In this document: positions 1-5,498 of the stretch, piece after piece
Layout: every line of letters begins with the position of its first letter
Numbering within the stretch: the first letter of the stretch is position 1
Virus record (IMG/VR): IMGVR_UViG_3300029319_000488
Location: 1-24,561 of that record
Source: a virus
Reading direction: 5' to 3' (one strand)
Length of the DNA: 24,561 nucleotides
Notes under the pieces: model-generated
What the model was told of the DNA's origin: nothing
Database searches by the model: none
Seen by the model: only the letters and a program-made list of their open reading frames with translations
Translations under genes and position numbers: made by a program

Positions 1-345
1 GTAGCGCCGGGTATACGTCATCGCCTTACCCCACTCCTGCGTGCCGTTTTTACCGGCGTTGATCGTGAGGGGCGTGACAGATGAAACCATCTGTCCGCTG
101 ACGTGCATCAGCGTGGTGCGGAGGCCAGGCTGACCGTTGATCTGCTCTGGCAGCTGCGATACGGCGAGGCCGTTCGCTCGGAGGGCTGGGCCGATGGTGG
201 AGAGGATGCCCGGCAGATTGGCGAAACTGCCGTGATAGCTGTTGTCGTTGTCGTGGATCGTCGGGACTGCCTGCTGAAACTGAATCAGCGCAGCGGCGAG
301 ATCACTCAAGGGCTGTGACGGTGATGATTGCACAGGGTCGTTCAT
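1..345 (-). CDS. ERF-family single-strand annealing protein (partial)
   Basis: The minus strand is open from an ATG at 345 to the window edge, giving 115 residues with no stop, so the C-terminus is missing. The pattern is that of the ERF superfamily of phage annealing proteins: an N-terminal helix (SDLAAALIQFQQAV), a HGSFANLPGILSTIGPAL segment, a GLAVSQLPEQ strand, then LRTTLMHVSGQMVSS and finally GKAMTYTRRY, the usual ERF 'G-x-A-x-T-Y-x-R-R-Y' signature. ERF proteins pair complementary single strands during phage recombination. The gene starts 44 bp inside the 3' end of the RusA gene, so the two are probably co-transcribed and translationally coupled. A resolvase beside an annealase supports a recombination module. 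The family call rests on the motif order and is fairly secure. Confidence 0.85.
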   Translation of the reverse strand, partial: MNDPVQSSPSQPLSDLAAALIQFQQAVPTIHDNDNSYHGSFANLPGILSTIGPALRANGLAVSQLPEQINGQPGLRTTLMHVSGQMVSSVTPLTINAGKNGTQEWGKAMTYTRRY

Positions 346-742
346 CAGGGTTGGCGTAGCGGCGGTGGGCGATGAGGCTGACGACCTGAGAGTCGTCGTC
401 ATAGGCAACCCCAGTCAGCGCGTCGCAGACCGCCCGACAGAGTTTGTCGAGGTCTCCGATGCGCTTGACGGAGTATTTAGGTGCGTTTGCTTTCAGCTCG
501 CGGGCGGGATCGCCTGCGACGTGATGGCTGTTCGGGCGCTTGAAAACAAATGTGGCTTCCACCTGCATTGGCATTATGGCGCGCCATGGCAGGGTATGCA
601 AAGCCTCCTCAGCGGCGAACTTCACGTCTGATCGCCATGGCTTTGTCCGAGAGCTGGACTCGACCATGACGCCTCGGCCCTTGTGGGTTTTGCTGCCCTG
701 GGGAGCCGGGACGCCGGGGACGATAAACGTGAAGCTGTTCAT
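302..742 (-). CDS. rusA: RusA-family Holliday junction resolvase
   Basis: This 146-residue protein has the normal length and motif order of RusA endonucleases, which cut four-way DNA junctions as dimers with Mg2+. Visible features are the N-terminal VPGVPAPQGSK strand and loop, KPWRSDV near residue 36, and the acidic core GDLDKLCRAVCDAL (residues 96-109) followed by YDDDSQV (114-120). In RusA the catalytic aspartates lie in such DxDK and YDDD segments. The start overlaps the stop of the upstream helix-turn-helix gene by ATGA, and its 3' end overlaps the ERF start. An early-region palindrome, ATGGCGCGCCAT, lies inside the coding sequence at 576-587 and encodes part of LPWRAIM. The function call is strong; no key residue looks missing. 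Confidence 0.92.
   Translation of the reverse strand: MNSFTFIVPGVPAPQGSKTHKGRGVMVESSSRTKPWRSDVKFAAEEALHTLPWRAIMPMQVEATFVFKRPNSHHVAGDPARELKANAPKYSVKRIGDLDKLCRAVCDALTGVAYDDDSQVVSLIAHRRYANPDERPCAIITVTALE
576..587. repeat. Palindrome ATGGCGCGCCAT, copy 1 (inside rusA)
   Basis: This is a perfect 12-bp palindrome identical to those at 2349, 5443 and 5908. It differs from the others in lying inside a coding gene and in lacking a convincing -10 box or leader motif at the expected distance. It may be a bound but silent site, or may be fortuitous. Confidence 0.7.
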
Positions 743-1200
743 GCCTGCAGTTTCTCCAGCTCATCCTTAACTGAACGCTGCAGCAGGATCGACGCAACCT
801 GTGAGGTCGTCATCTGCTCTCTGTTGGTTGAGAGGATGATGTCGCCGATCTTTTCCTCGGTGACCTTTGTCCATGAATCGGACTGCCTGATCAGCTCGAG
901 CCCAGCTCGAGTGTCGGGACAGATCGGAGTGCTCACGACTTTCTGACGGATCTCTTCCATGTGAACGCGCTGGGATTGAAGGCGCTGTTCTCCGAGGTCC
1001 TGCAGTTGCTTGAGCACAGCGTCGCGGCAGTAAAACACTTTTTTGTTGCTGTTAGTGGACTGGATCCAGTGCTCGCCCTGTTGGAGGCGACCGTCACGCC
1101 GATATTTGTTCAGCGTTGGGATTGAGAGGCGGGCAGCGAGAGACATCGCGTTGGTGTCAACCCACTCGCGGCCGTGTTGATCGGTGAACGTTTTCTGCAT
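739..1200 (-). CDS. Helix-turn-helix / excisionase-like DNA-binding protein
   Basis: This is a 153-residue protein starting at the ATG at 1200 (MQKTFTDQHGREW), six bases after the stop of the upstream gene. A longer in-frame extension upstream would overlap that gene and looks non-coding. Residues about 15-60 (MSLAARLSIPTLNKYRRDG, then EHWIQSTNSNKKVFYCRDAV) match the winged helix of excisionase/MerR-like proteins: a helix, a turn, a recognition helix with LNKYRRDGRL, and a wing ending in a 'K-x-x-Y' strand. The rest is helical, with charged heptads around EQRLQSQRVHMEEIRQ. The protein is probably a regulator or a DNA-architecture protein of the recombination block. Its target is unknown, and it is one candidate for binding the early-region palindrome. 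Confidence 0.75.
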   Translation of the reverse strand: MQKTFTDQHGREWVDTNAMSLAARLSIPTLNKYRRDGRLQQGEHWIQSTNSNKKVFYCRDAVLKQLQDLGEQRLQSQRVHMEEIRQKVVSTPICPDTRAGLELIRQSDSWTKVTEEKIGDIILSTNREQMTTSQVASILLQRSVKDELEKLQA

Positions 1201-1205
1201 GATGC

Positions 1206-1691
1206 TCAGGAGTTTTTCTTGGGACGGCCGGGGCCGCGTTTGACTGGCTCGAGGGATGCGACGTAGCGCTTTTCCGCCTCCTCTCGCGCAGCGGTGAGGC
1301 TGTCGCAATGCGAGCGGGCTTCCTTGTGGAGCTTTTCGGCGGTGTGCTCAGCCATGAGCACGGTTTTGCACTGCTCAACCATCTGCTGCTTTATCAATTC
1401 GGCAGCAGCGTTGTACTGGCCGAACCAAATGTCACTGCTGTCAGATGTGAGTCGCTTCAGCTGCTTGTCCAGCTCGCTGTCCTCCTCGACATCTTCGTGC
1501 TCCCATGCCTTTTCGACGCAGAGGTCAAAGGCCATGAGCAGCATGTTGATTTTTCGCAGCTCATGCAGGATGTCGGCCCGAGCAGATCGAGCCGCTTCGT
1601 GCATTTTGTTGTGGCGCTCGCGCACGAGTTTGTAGCCGTCGTCGTTATCGACGTACTCGCGCTGCGCCCTCAAATCGATGGGCTGGGTCAT
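1206..1691 (-). CDS. Coiled-coil protein with AT-hook-like C-terminus, unknown function
   Basis: The protein has 161 residues and starts at the ATG at 1691 (MTQPIDLRAQREYVDNDDG), which overlaps the upstream stop by ATGA. Nothing in it matches a family I recognise. It is almost entirely helical and charged, with heptad-like runs in ARSARADILHELRKINMLLM and in AEHTAEKLHKEARSHCDSL. It ends in KRGPGRPKKNS, where GRP flanked by basic residues is the core of an AT-hook that binds the minor groove of AT-rich DNA. That tail suggests DNA contact. Its place between two helix-turn-helix genes fits a regulatory or recombination accessory role. The gene is convincing because of tight spacing on both sides; the function is not known. 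Confidence 0.72.
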   Translation of the reverse strand: MTQPIDLRAQREYVDNDDGYKLVRERHNKMHEAARSARADILHELRKINMLLMAFDLCVEKAWEHEDVEEDSELDKQLKRLTSDSSDIWFGQYNAAAELIKQQMVEQCKTVLMAEHTAEKLHKEARSHCDSLTAAREEAEKRYVASLEPVKRGPGRPKKNS

Positions 1692-2020
1692 TTGGCGAAG
1701 TAGATACGGGCAGTTCGGCCGGAGGAGTTGACGCGCCGCTGGGGCTTGCCAGTTTTCGGATCCGGGCGAAACTCGAGAGGAGACGGGTGCATCTCCATCA
1801 GATCGCGAAGACGAGCGCTCGCGGTCTGATGTTTCATCCCCAACAGTTGCTCGACCTGTTCGCACGTCAGCCCTGAGGGGCAGTCGCGGACTTTTTCGAG
1901 AACATCTCGGCACATGCCGTTGATCTGAAGGCGGATGCTTTCAGCAGCGTCGCGACTGGTGTCGGTGCCGTTATGGGGTGCCGCTGGGTGGTTGAACAGC
2001 GGCAGATCGTTGTGATCCAT
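1688..2020 (-). CDS. Winged helix-turn-helix DNA-binding protein
   Basis: The protein has 110 residues. After a short leader (MDHNDLPLFNHPA) comes GTDTSRDAAESI, then a winged helix: VLEKVRDCPSGLTCEQVEQ, the recognition helix MKHQTASARLRDLM, and a wing of RRVNSSGRTARIYF. This is the layout of small phage winged-helix proteins that resemble MarR-type folds, with T-S-x-x-A-A before the first helix. It probably binds DNA as a regulator. It is the first gene behind a strong terminator (2089-2116) and a palindrome promoter (2054-2082), and its leader carries the 14-nt motif at 2030-2043, so it likely heads the recombination operon running down to ERF. The stop overlaps the next start by ATGA. Confidence 0.78.
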   Translation of the reverse strand: MDHNDLPLFNHPAAPHNGTDTSRDAAESIRLQINGMCRDVLEKVRDCPSGLTCEQVEQLLGMKHQTASARLRDLMEMHPSPLEFRPDPKTGKPQRRVNSSGRTARIYFAK

Positions 2021-2029
2021 GAGTTGAGA

Positions 2030-2043
2030 AACAGATCCCTCTC
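2030..2043 (-). promoter_or_regulatory. Leader motif GAGAGGGATCTGTT, copy in 5' UTR of the 2020 gene
   Basis: Read on the minus strand, the 14 bases GAGAGGGATCTGTT lie 22 nt downstream of the palindrome and 9 nt before the ATG at 2020. They match the leader of the gene at 5496 (GAGACGGTTCTGTT) at 12 of 14 positions. The GAGAGGGA part could also serve as a distant ribosome-binding site. Confidence 0.45.
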
Positions 2044-2053
2044 GGGTGTGCGG

Positions 2054-2082
2054 AAACTAGCGCCTCTGGCGCGCCATGGCAA
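2054..2082 (-). promoter_or_regulatory. Promoter-like module with palindrome in the spacer (copy 2)
   Basis: On the minus strand TTGCCA (2082-2077) resembles a -35 box and TAGTTT (2059-2054) a weak -10 box, separated by exactly 17 nt that begin with the palindrome core TGGCGCGCCA (2076-2067). The outer base is CTGG rather than ATGG on one side, so this copy has 10 perfect palindromic bases. It sits just behind the terminator at 2089-2116, where a new promoter would be needed for the genes from 2020 to 1. The repressor or activator is unknown. Confidence 0.5.
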
Positions 2083-2088
2083 CAAGCC

Positions 2089-2116
2089 AAAAAAAACCCG
2101 CTGAGTTACCAGCGGG
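2089..2116 (-). terminator. Rho-independent terminator
   Basis: On the minus strand the sequence reads CCCGCTG, a six-base loop, then CAGCGGG, followed by eight T residues (the A tract at 2089-2096 on the plus strand). The 7-bp GC-rich perfect stem with a long U tract is a textbook intrinsic terminator. It would end transcripts that come from the 3298-2133 genes. It lies between the 55-aa gene and the 2020 gene and thus splits the minus-strand block into two transcription units unless an antiterminator acts. Confidence 0.9.
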
Positions 2117-2132
2117 CCTGCCTCATGCTTTT

Positions 2133-2300
2133 TCAATCTAGCGGTGAGATGACATCCTCAACATCGAAGGTGATGTCGTGGATCCAGTCATCCAGGTGCT
2201 CAAACATGCCGCTGTGCATGTCGGCCTCCTTGACCGTCATCAGCTCGTTGAGAGCCTTGCGGATCCGGATGGCCTGATGAAGCCTCTCTGATGGAGTCAT
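2133..2300 (-). CDS. Small acidic protein, 55 aa, unknown function
   Basis: An ATG at 2300 opens 55 codons ending in TGA at 2133: it begins MTPSERLHQAIRIRKALNEL and ends in an acidic tail around DITFDVEDVISPLD. The first half would form an amphipathic helix; the second half is rich in D and E. No family was recognised. Support for the gene comes from its exact fit between a palindrome promoter with leader motif (2313-2365) and a strong terminator (2089-2116), which would make it a one-gene transcription unit or the last gene of the upstream one. Small acidic early phage proteins are often inhibitors of host enzymes, but nothing here shows a target. Confidence 0.6.
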   Translation of the reverse strand: MTPSERLHQAIRIRKALNELMTVKEADMHSGMFEHLDDWIHDITFDVEDVISPLD

Positions 2301-2312
2301 TTGATTCGGGCA

Positions 2313-2326
2313 AACAGTGCCGTCGC
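2313..2326 (-). promoter_or_regulatory. Leader motif copy (GCGACGGCACTGTT) before the 55-aa gene
   Basis: On the minus strand GCGACGGCACTGTT matches GAGACGGTTCTGTT at 11 of 14 positions. It lies 22 nt downstream of the palindrome at 2349-2360, the same gap as in the copy at 2030, and 12 nt before the ATG at 2300. Confidence 0.4.
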
Positions 2327-2336
2327 CGGCAATCGA

Positions 2337-2365
2337 ATATTAGCCCTTATGGCGCGCCATGGGAA
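2337..2365 (-). promoter_or_regulatory. Promoter-like module with palindrome in the spacer (copy 3)
   Basis: On the minus strand TTCCCA (2365-2360) and TAATAT (2342-2337) are placed 17 nt apart, and the spacer starts with TGGCGCGCCA; the full perfect palindrome ATGGCGCGCCAT occupies 2349-2360. The module overlaps the last codons of the zinc-ribbon gene, and it would drive the 55-aa gene at 2300. Confidence 0.5.
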
Positions 2366-2600
2366 GGAAGGATGGGCGGTACATACCCGCCGTTTCCTCC
2401 AGCTCCTCCACCAGCTCATCCCGGACTTTGAATGTCCCCCAGTTCCCGGCCTGCGATGAGATCGGTGGACAGGTGATTTCAGCCGTCGGCCAGGTATGAG
2501 CGCAGATCTTGCACTGGCGTTTGCGGCTGATCACCCCCTTCCCTGTATGGCGAGATTCGAGGACGCAGATCAGCGTGGCGCCGCAGCTGGGGCAGTTCAT
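2340..2600 (-). CDS. Zinc-ribbon protein, NrdR N-terminus-like
   Basis: The protein has 86 residues starting MNCPSCGATL at the ATG at 2600; this start shares one base with the upstream stop (TGATG), so it is preferred to the TTG one codon earlier. Residues about 2-42 form a four-cysteine zinc ribbon: CPSC, then a basic segment SRHTGKGVISRKRQC with KICAHTW. This order (CPxC, strand, ESRxxxxGxxxRKRQCxxC, aromatic) resembles the N-terminal zinc ribbon of NrdR-type repressors, but the ATP-cone that follows in true NrdR is absent. The second half is acidic and helical (VRDELVEELEETAG). It probably binds DNA or another protein. The 3' end contains the palindrome at 2349-2360 (encoding MARH). Confidence 0.7.
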   Translation of the reverse strand: MNCPSCGATLICVLESRHTGKGVISRKRQCKICAHTWPTAEITCPPISSQAGNWGTFKVRDELVEELEETAGMYRPSFLPMARHKG

Positions 2601-3298
2601 CAAAAATCAGGTTGGTCGAGTTCATACCGGGCCCAGATGTCCTCCCATGCGGCTCGGCAGTCCTCGGGATCCTCTCGGATCACGCGGCAGCCCTCCGGGC
2701 CAGAGACCACGGTGACGCATTGATCGACGCGCAGATCAGGATGGTGCTGCTGCAGCATCCCCAGGTACGCACCGAGCTGGGCGGTGGCCGGCTTTCGCCT
2801 TTTTAGCGCCTGGGCGGAGGAAACAGTCTTCAGATCTCCCAAAACCATCAGCCCTGAGGCTCCCGGCTCATCCAGCTCAACCAAAAAGTCAAAACTGCCG
2901 CCCATCGAGCGGGCCTCATCCACCAGCCGATACTCACAGGCATGTAGCTGTATGCGGTTGAACAGCGCCTCGTCGAGGAGCGGCTTGATCCATGGCTCCC
3001 ACATCTCGTCATGCACGCAGGGCTCGCCCTTGAGGTGATGCTCGAGCACTTTGTGGATAGCCGCGCCACGAGCCGCCCAGCCCCTCGGTCCATTTTTGTA
3101 ACGCTCCATCCCTGCGCGCTGGATGTCCGTCAGCTGATAGCCGACAACCTCCGATACAGAGCGGGCCAACAGCTCCCCGCGATAGCTGTAGCGGTGATAC
3201 GTCTCGTCGAGGAGCAGTTCGGGGATTGGACTGAGCAACTGGGCCTTGCATGGCCGGCCAACAATGGCAGAGTCAGGGCCCGAATCAAGCCCTGCCAA
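2600..3298 (-). CDS. PD-(D/E)XK nuclease, RecB/Cas4-like phage exonuclease
   Basis: The protein has 232 residues. The nuclease motifs are in the expected order: RGAAIHKVLEHHL with H82, E122 in the ACEYRL helix, GGSFDFLVEL with D137, LGDLKT with D155 and K157, and ATAQLGAYLGML with Q174 and Y178. This is the RecB-type core used by phage 5'-3' exonucleases that prepare single strands for an annealing protein, so it is likely the partner of ERF. The start is uncertain. The only start near the N-terminus is a TTG at 3298, since an in-frame stop lies just upstream (3305-3307); a later TTG at 3238 is possible. That TTG overlaps the divergent plus-strand start, which is unusual. Confidence 0.82.
   Translation of the reverse strand: MAGLDSGPDSAIVGRPCKAQLLSPIPELLLDETYHRYSYRGELLARSVSEVVGYQLTDIQRAGMERYKNGPRGWAARGAAIHKVLEHHLKGEPCVHDEMWEPWIKPLLDEALFNRIQLHACEYRLVDEARSMGGSFDFLVELDEPGASGLMVLGDLKTVSSAQALKRRKPATAQLGAYLGMLQQHHPDLRVDQCVTVVSGPEGCRVIREDPEDCRAAWEDIWARYELDQPDF
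3251..3260. repeat. Related palindrome TGGCCGGCCA
   Basis: This perfect 10-bp palindrome has the same outer TGG/CCA as the early-region palindrome but a CCGG centre in place of CGCG. It lies 37 bp before the ATG at 3298, a distance like that seen for the other modules, and inside the 5' end of the nuclease gene. It may be a variant operator; alone it is weak evidence. Confidence 0.3.
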
Positions 3299-3326
3299 TG
3301 CCCATCACAGGCCCTACCAATGCCCA
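3289..3326. repeat. Direct repeat GCCCTRCCAATGCCCA, 22-bp period
   Basis: Two 16-bp copies lie at 3289-3304 and 3311-3326 and differ at one base (G or A at position 6). The 22-bp period equals about two helix turns, so a protein could bind both on one face. The first copy contains the ATG of the plus-strand gene and, on the other strand, the TTG of the nuclease gene. A dimeric repressor bound here could shut both divergent units. Confidence 0.5.
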
Positions 3327-3495
3327 ACTGGGGGAGGTCATCGATCCGCACGGCGAGTACCGCGTTGCGATCGATCCTCGAGTCCTCAAGGAGCTACATC
3401 GCAAAAAGCCGATTGGGCAGACCCGCGTTTCATGGGTGAATTTGCTGCTGCAACGAGCCATCGCTCAGGAGCCCGAGCCGATCGATCGTGACTAA
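3298..3495 (+). CDS. Small ribbon-helix-helix-like regulator
   Basis: The protein has 65 residues from the ATG at 3298. An ATG at 3250 in the same frame would lie deeper inside the divergent gene, so the later start is preferred. The central part, EYRVAIDPRVLKELHRKK followed by TRVSWVNLLLQRAI, fits an Arc/CopG ribbon-helix-helix: a strand with alternating residues, a short helix, a turn, then a second helix. Such proteins bind operators as dimers, often tandem repeats, and repress their own genes. The 22-bp-phased direct repeat over its own start codon is a natural candidate site. There is no clear Shine-Dalgarno sequence before the start. The fold call is from pattern only and the family is easily mimicked, so confidence is moderate. 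Confidence 0.55.
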   Translation: MPITGPTNAQLGEVIDPHGEYRVAIDPRVLKELHRKKPIGQTRVSWVNLLLQRAIAQEPEPIDRD

Positions 3496-3856
3496 AAATG
3501 ACGAAGAGCGGCGCGCCTACGAGCTGCTCCAGTGGGTGCCCTACGGGCTCCCTGCAGAGTTTGATGACGGCTTGGCCCAGGCCGGCTACTACTCAAAAAT
3601 CCAGCGGCAGCGCTCTGATGAAGCGCTAGACGCATTCGATGCAGCCCATCCCTACGAGACCAGCCCTGAGCTAGCTGCGTTTCGGGAGCTGGAGCGCCTT
3701 CGCATCTATTCACCCCACACCCTGTTCTCCCCGTCAAAAGCGAAGGATGGTCACTACACCCGACGACTCAAAGAGCTACGTGAGCCCGGAGGCGCTCAAC
3801 GACCACAAAGCCCTCCTCCGCGACGTCCAACAGGCCGCCGTCGCCGTCATCTCTGA
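3488..3856 (+). CDS. Hypothetical early protein, 122 aa
   Basis: A GTG at 3488 overlaps the preceding stop by eight bases and opens 122 codons. Residues 1-85 look like real protein: a charged start (TKNDEERRAYELLQWVPYG), an acidic-aromatic middle and ELAAFRELERLRIYSP. The last 36 residues (proline- and arginine-rich, ending RRRRHL) overlap the 5' end of the RepA-like gene in another frame. They look like a by-product of that overlap, so the functional part may be only the first two thirds. No family was recognised. Position just before the helicase gene suggests a replication accessory, but that is inference. Confidence 0.55.
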   Translation: MTKNDEERRAYELLQWVPYGLPAEFDDGLAQAGYYSKIQRQRSDEALDAFDAAHPYETSPELAAFRELERLRIYSPHTLFSPSKAKDGHYTRRLKELREPGGAQRPQSPPPRRPTGRRRRHL

Positions 3857-5396
3857 CGAGCCTGATCAGTTCCTGCAGAGCCAGCGGCTGCGGCTCATGG
3901 CTGAGGAGCTGGGCTGTCCCATCAGCGAGCGAACTGCGGCGACATATCTGGCCCGCGCACGCGGCGAGATCAGCGGCGTGACCGTTCCTCGCATGAAAGG
4001 CGAGCGGATGGACACCACTCCTACACCTTGGGCATGGGAGGGTGTGATCATGGCCGGCACGTTCAACCTGCTGGTTGCTCCGCCGAAGGTCGGCAAATCA
4101 GCGCTCATGGTCGGGATGATCGGAGCCTGGTGGCGCGGCGATGCGACGTACCTGGGCCAACCGCTACATGGCCCCTGCCCCAAGGTTTTCATCGTCGGCA
4201 CCGACCAGCCGGAGAACGATTGGCACACGCTGTTTGAGCGGGAGGGCCTGGTTGCTGCTGATGGTGGCCTCGGCGGCCCGATCGAGATGCTCTGGCACAC
4301 CGGCGCCCCGCTTCATCTCACGACGGAGGGGATCGCGCACCTGGGCTCCATCGCTGAGCAGCACCCTCGATCGCTGTTCCTCGTCGATAGCTACCACGCC
4401 TGCATCAGCCCGCTCGGGGTGGATGAGGCCACCAGTGCATTTGATGGCCCGGCCCGCGACCTCGCTCATGCCTTGGCCCCGCATCACGCCACGCTGGCGA
4501 TGATCCACCACACCAACAAATCAGTGGCGGGCGGCAACGCAACCAACGCCTCTCGCGGATCGAATGCCCTCCCGGCCGCGGCGAGCCTGACGATCCTGAT
4601 GAACTGGTTTCGGCAGCCGGCCGAGGGCCAGACGCAGCAGGATCACCGCGTCATCCTCAAAACGCAGGGCCGGGCAAAAGGCTCGACGCTGCTGATCGAG
4701 CTGCACGATGATGGCTGGATCCACCACGGCGATGGTGAGGCTGTGCTGCAGGGTGAGGCGCTGCAAGAGGCAGCCGACGATCTGCAGGGCCGAGCGGCTG
4801 ATGTTTTTGACTACATCAACGAGCGGTGGATGATCGGCCAGTTCCCCTGCACCGTTGCTGAGCTGGGGCGGCGCTTCAACCTTGAGGCAAACAAGGTGCA
4901 TCGATGCCTGAGGTCGCTCAGCAGGAAGGGCCTCGTGCATCAGGTGGGCCAGGCCGATACCGGAGCAGAGGGAGGCCGCCCGGCGGGCCTGTATGCGCCG
5001 ATCAACCCCCTCCCCTCTGAAGGCCAGATAAACGTCCAAAAGGTGAAAAACCCTGAGGAGGCTCCCACGTACGCGCACGCGCGCGCACAGGAACAGAGAG
5101 GTTTTTCACCTTCTTCACGTTCTTATCGGGGTTCTGAGGGAGGGGAGGTTAATCACCCTGCCTCTGGAGGTTTATCTCCCCTGTCTGAGGGCGACCCTGT
5201 AGAGCGCCTCTCGGGCGGGCAGTGGAGCAACGGCTGGGTCGTTCATGACGCCAGCAACCCTCTGTCGATCACCATCGCCAAGCTGGGCACGCCGACCATC
5301 CAGTTCCGGAACCAGCGGCCTGATTTGGACATCCGTCCCTGTCGGGGCTCAGCGTTCGCGGCGCAGCCGGAGGCGGAGGATCCGTTCGATTTCTAG
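3747..5396 (+). CDS. RepA-like RecA-fold replication ATPase/helicase
   Basis: The protein has 549 residues. Residues about 40-75 (LRLMAEELGCPISERTAATYLARAR) resemble a helix-turn-helix. The RecA core follows: Walker A APPKVGKSAL (111-120), a strand with VFIVGTDQPE (147-156), Walker B SLFLVDSYHA (209-218), and a HHTNKS sensor-like segment (254-259) before a Q/R-rich end. This order fits AAA_25/RepA hexameric helicases that act at phage and plasmid origins. Residues about 346-420 form a winged helix (TVAELGRRFNLEANKVHRCL). The C-terminal 130 residues are low-complexity and then a small strand-rich domain. An origin-like repeat cluster lies inside the gene at 5027-5180, encoding the linker. The 5' end overlaps the previous gene by 110 bp. 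The helicase call is good; loader versus helicase is open. Confidence 0.8.
   Translation: MVTTPDDSKSYVSPEALNDHKALLRDVQQAAVAVISDEPDQFLQSQRLRLMAEELGCPISERTAATYLARARGEISGVTVPRMKGERMDTTPTPWAWEGVIMAGTFNLLVAPPKVGKSALMVGMIGAWWRGDATYLGQPLHGPCPKVFIVGTDQPENDWHTLFEREGLVAADGGLGGPIEMLWHTGAPLHLTTEGIAHLGSIAEQHPRSLFLVDSYHACISPLGVDEATSAFDGPARDLAHALAPHHATLAMIHHTNKSVAGGNATNASRGSNALPAAASLTILMNWFRQPAEGQTQQDHRVILKTQGRAKGSTLLIELHDDGWIHHGDGEAVLQGEALQEAADDLQGRAADVFDYINERWMIGQFPCTVAELGRRFNLEANKVHRCLRSLSRKGLVHQVGQADTGAEGGRPAGLYAPINPLPSEGQINVQKVKNPEEAPTYAHARAQEQRGFSPSSRSYRGSEGGEVNHPASGGLSPLSEGDPVERLSGGQWSNGWVVHDASNPLSITIAKLGTPTIQFRNQRPDLDIRPCRGSAFAAQPEAEDPFDF
5027..5180. other. Candidate replication origin within the repA-like gene
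   Basis: A perfect 13-bp inverted repeat, AAGGTGAAAAACC at 5040-5052 and its complement at 5100-5112, flanks a 24-bp run of strictly alternating pyrimidines and purines at 5066-5089 that is rich in CG steps. Outside the perfect arms the pairing continues imperfectly: both sides carry GATAA, ACGT and a four-base gap (5027-5052 and 5100-5127). A third related arm, GATAAACCTCCAGAGG, is read on the minus strand at 5176-5161 and resembles GATAAACGTCCAAAAGG at 5027-5043. The right arm also has a 9-bp near-tandem (TTCACCTTC, TTCACGTTC). Nested repeats in the initiator-helicase gene suggest an origin. Confidence 0.55.
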
Positions 5397-5435
5397 AGGG
5401 GCTGTGTGCAGGACCCAGGAAAAATCACCCAGCTC

Positions 5436-5464
5436 TTGCGATATGGCGCGCCATGCCCCAAGAT
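5436..5464 (+). promoter_or_regulatory. Promoter-like module with palindrome in the spacer (copy 4)
   Basis: TTGCGA (5436-5441) and CAAGAT (5459-5464) are 17 nt apart, and the perfect palindrome ATGGCGCGCCAT (5443-5454) fills most of the spacer. The module lies just after the repA stop and would start transcription about 25 nt before the ATG at 5496. The -10 box is weak (three of six consensus bases), so an activator, or a different sigma factor, may be involved. Confidence 0.45.
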
Positions 5465-5479
5465 TGAGGAAACCAAGCC

Positions 5480-5498
5480 GGAGACGGTTCTGTTCATG
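5480..5498 (+). promoter_or_regulatory. Repeated leader GGAGACGGTTCTGTTCATG (copy A)
   Basis: This 19-nt leader ending in the ATG of the 5496 gene matches the one before the 5985 gene (5969-5987) at 17 of 19 positions. It supports the choice of both ATG codons as starts. GGAG is a possible ribosome-binding site, though 12 nt from the ATG is long. Confidence 0.5.

Noticed and set aside
365-631. Plus-strand open frames opposite RusA, including one starting MARHGR at the palindrome.
   Set aside because: They are antisense to a clear RusA gene, have no ribosome-binding site and show no family pattern. The ATG inside the palindrome gives MARH in several places only because of the repeat.
1206-1913. 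Longer 235-aa form of the coiled-coil gene and 189-aa form of the 739 gene.
   Set aside because: The extra N-terminal parts are Arg/Pro/Ser-rich shadows of the upstream genes; the ATGs at 1691 and 1200 fit the tight gene junctions better.
4521-5078. 185-aa minus-strand frame opposite the repA-like gene.
   Set aside because: It is antisense to a well supported ATPase, and no motif or start signal was found.
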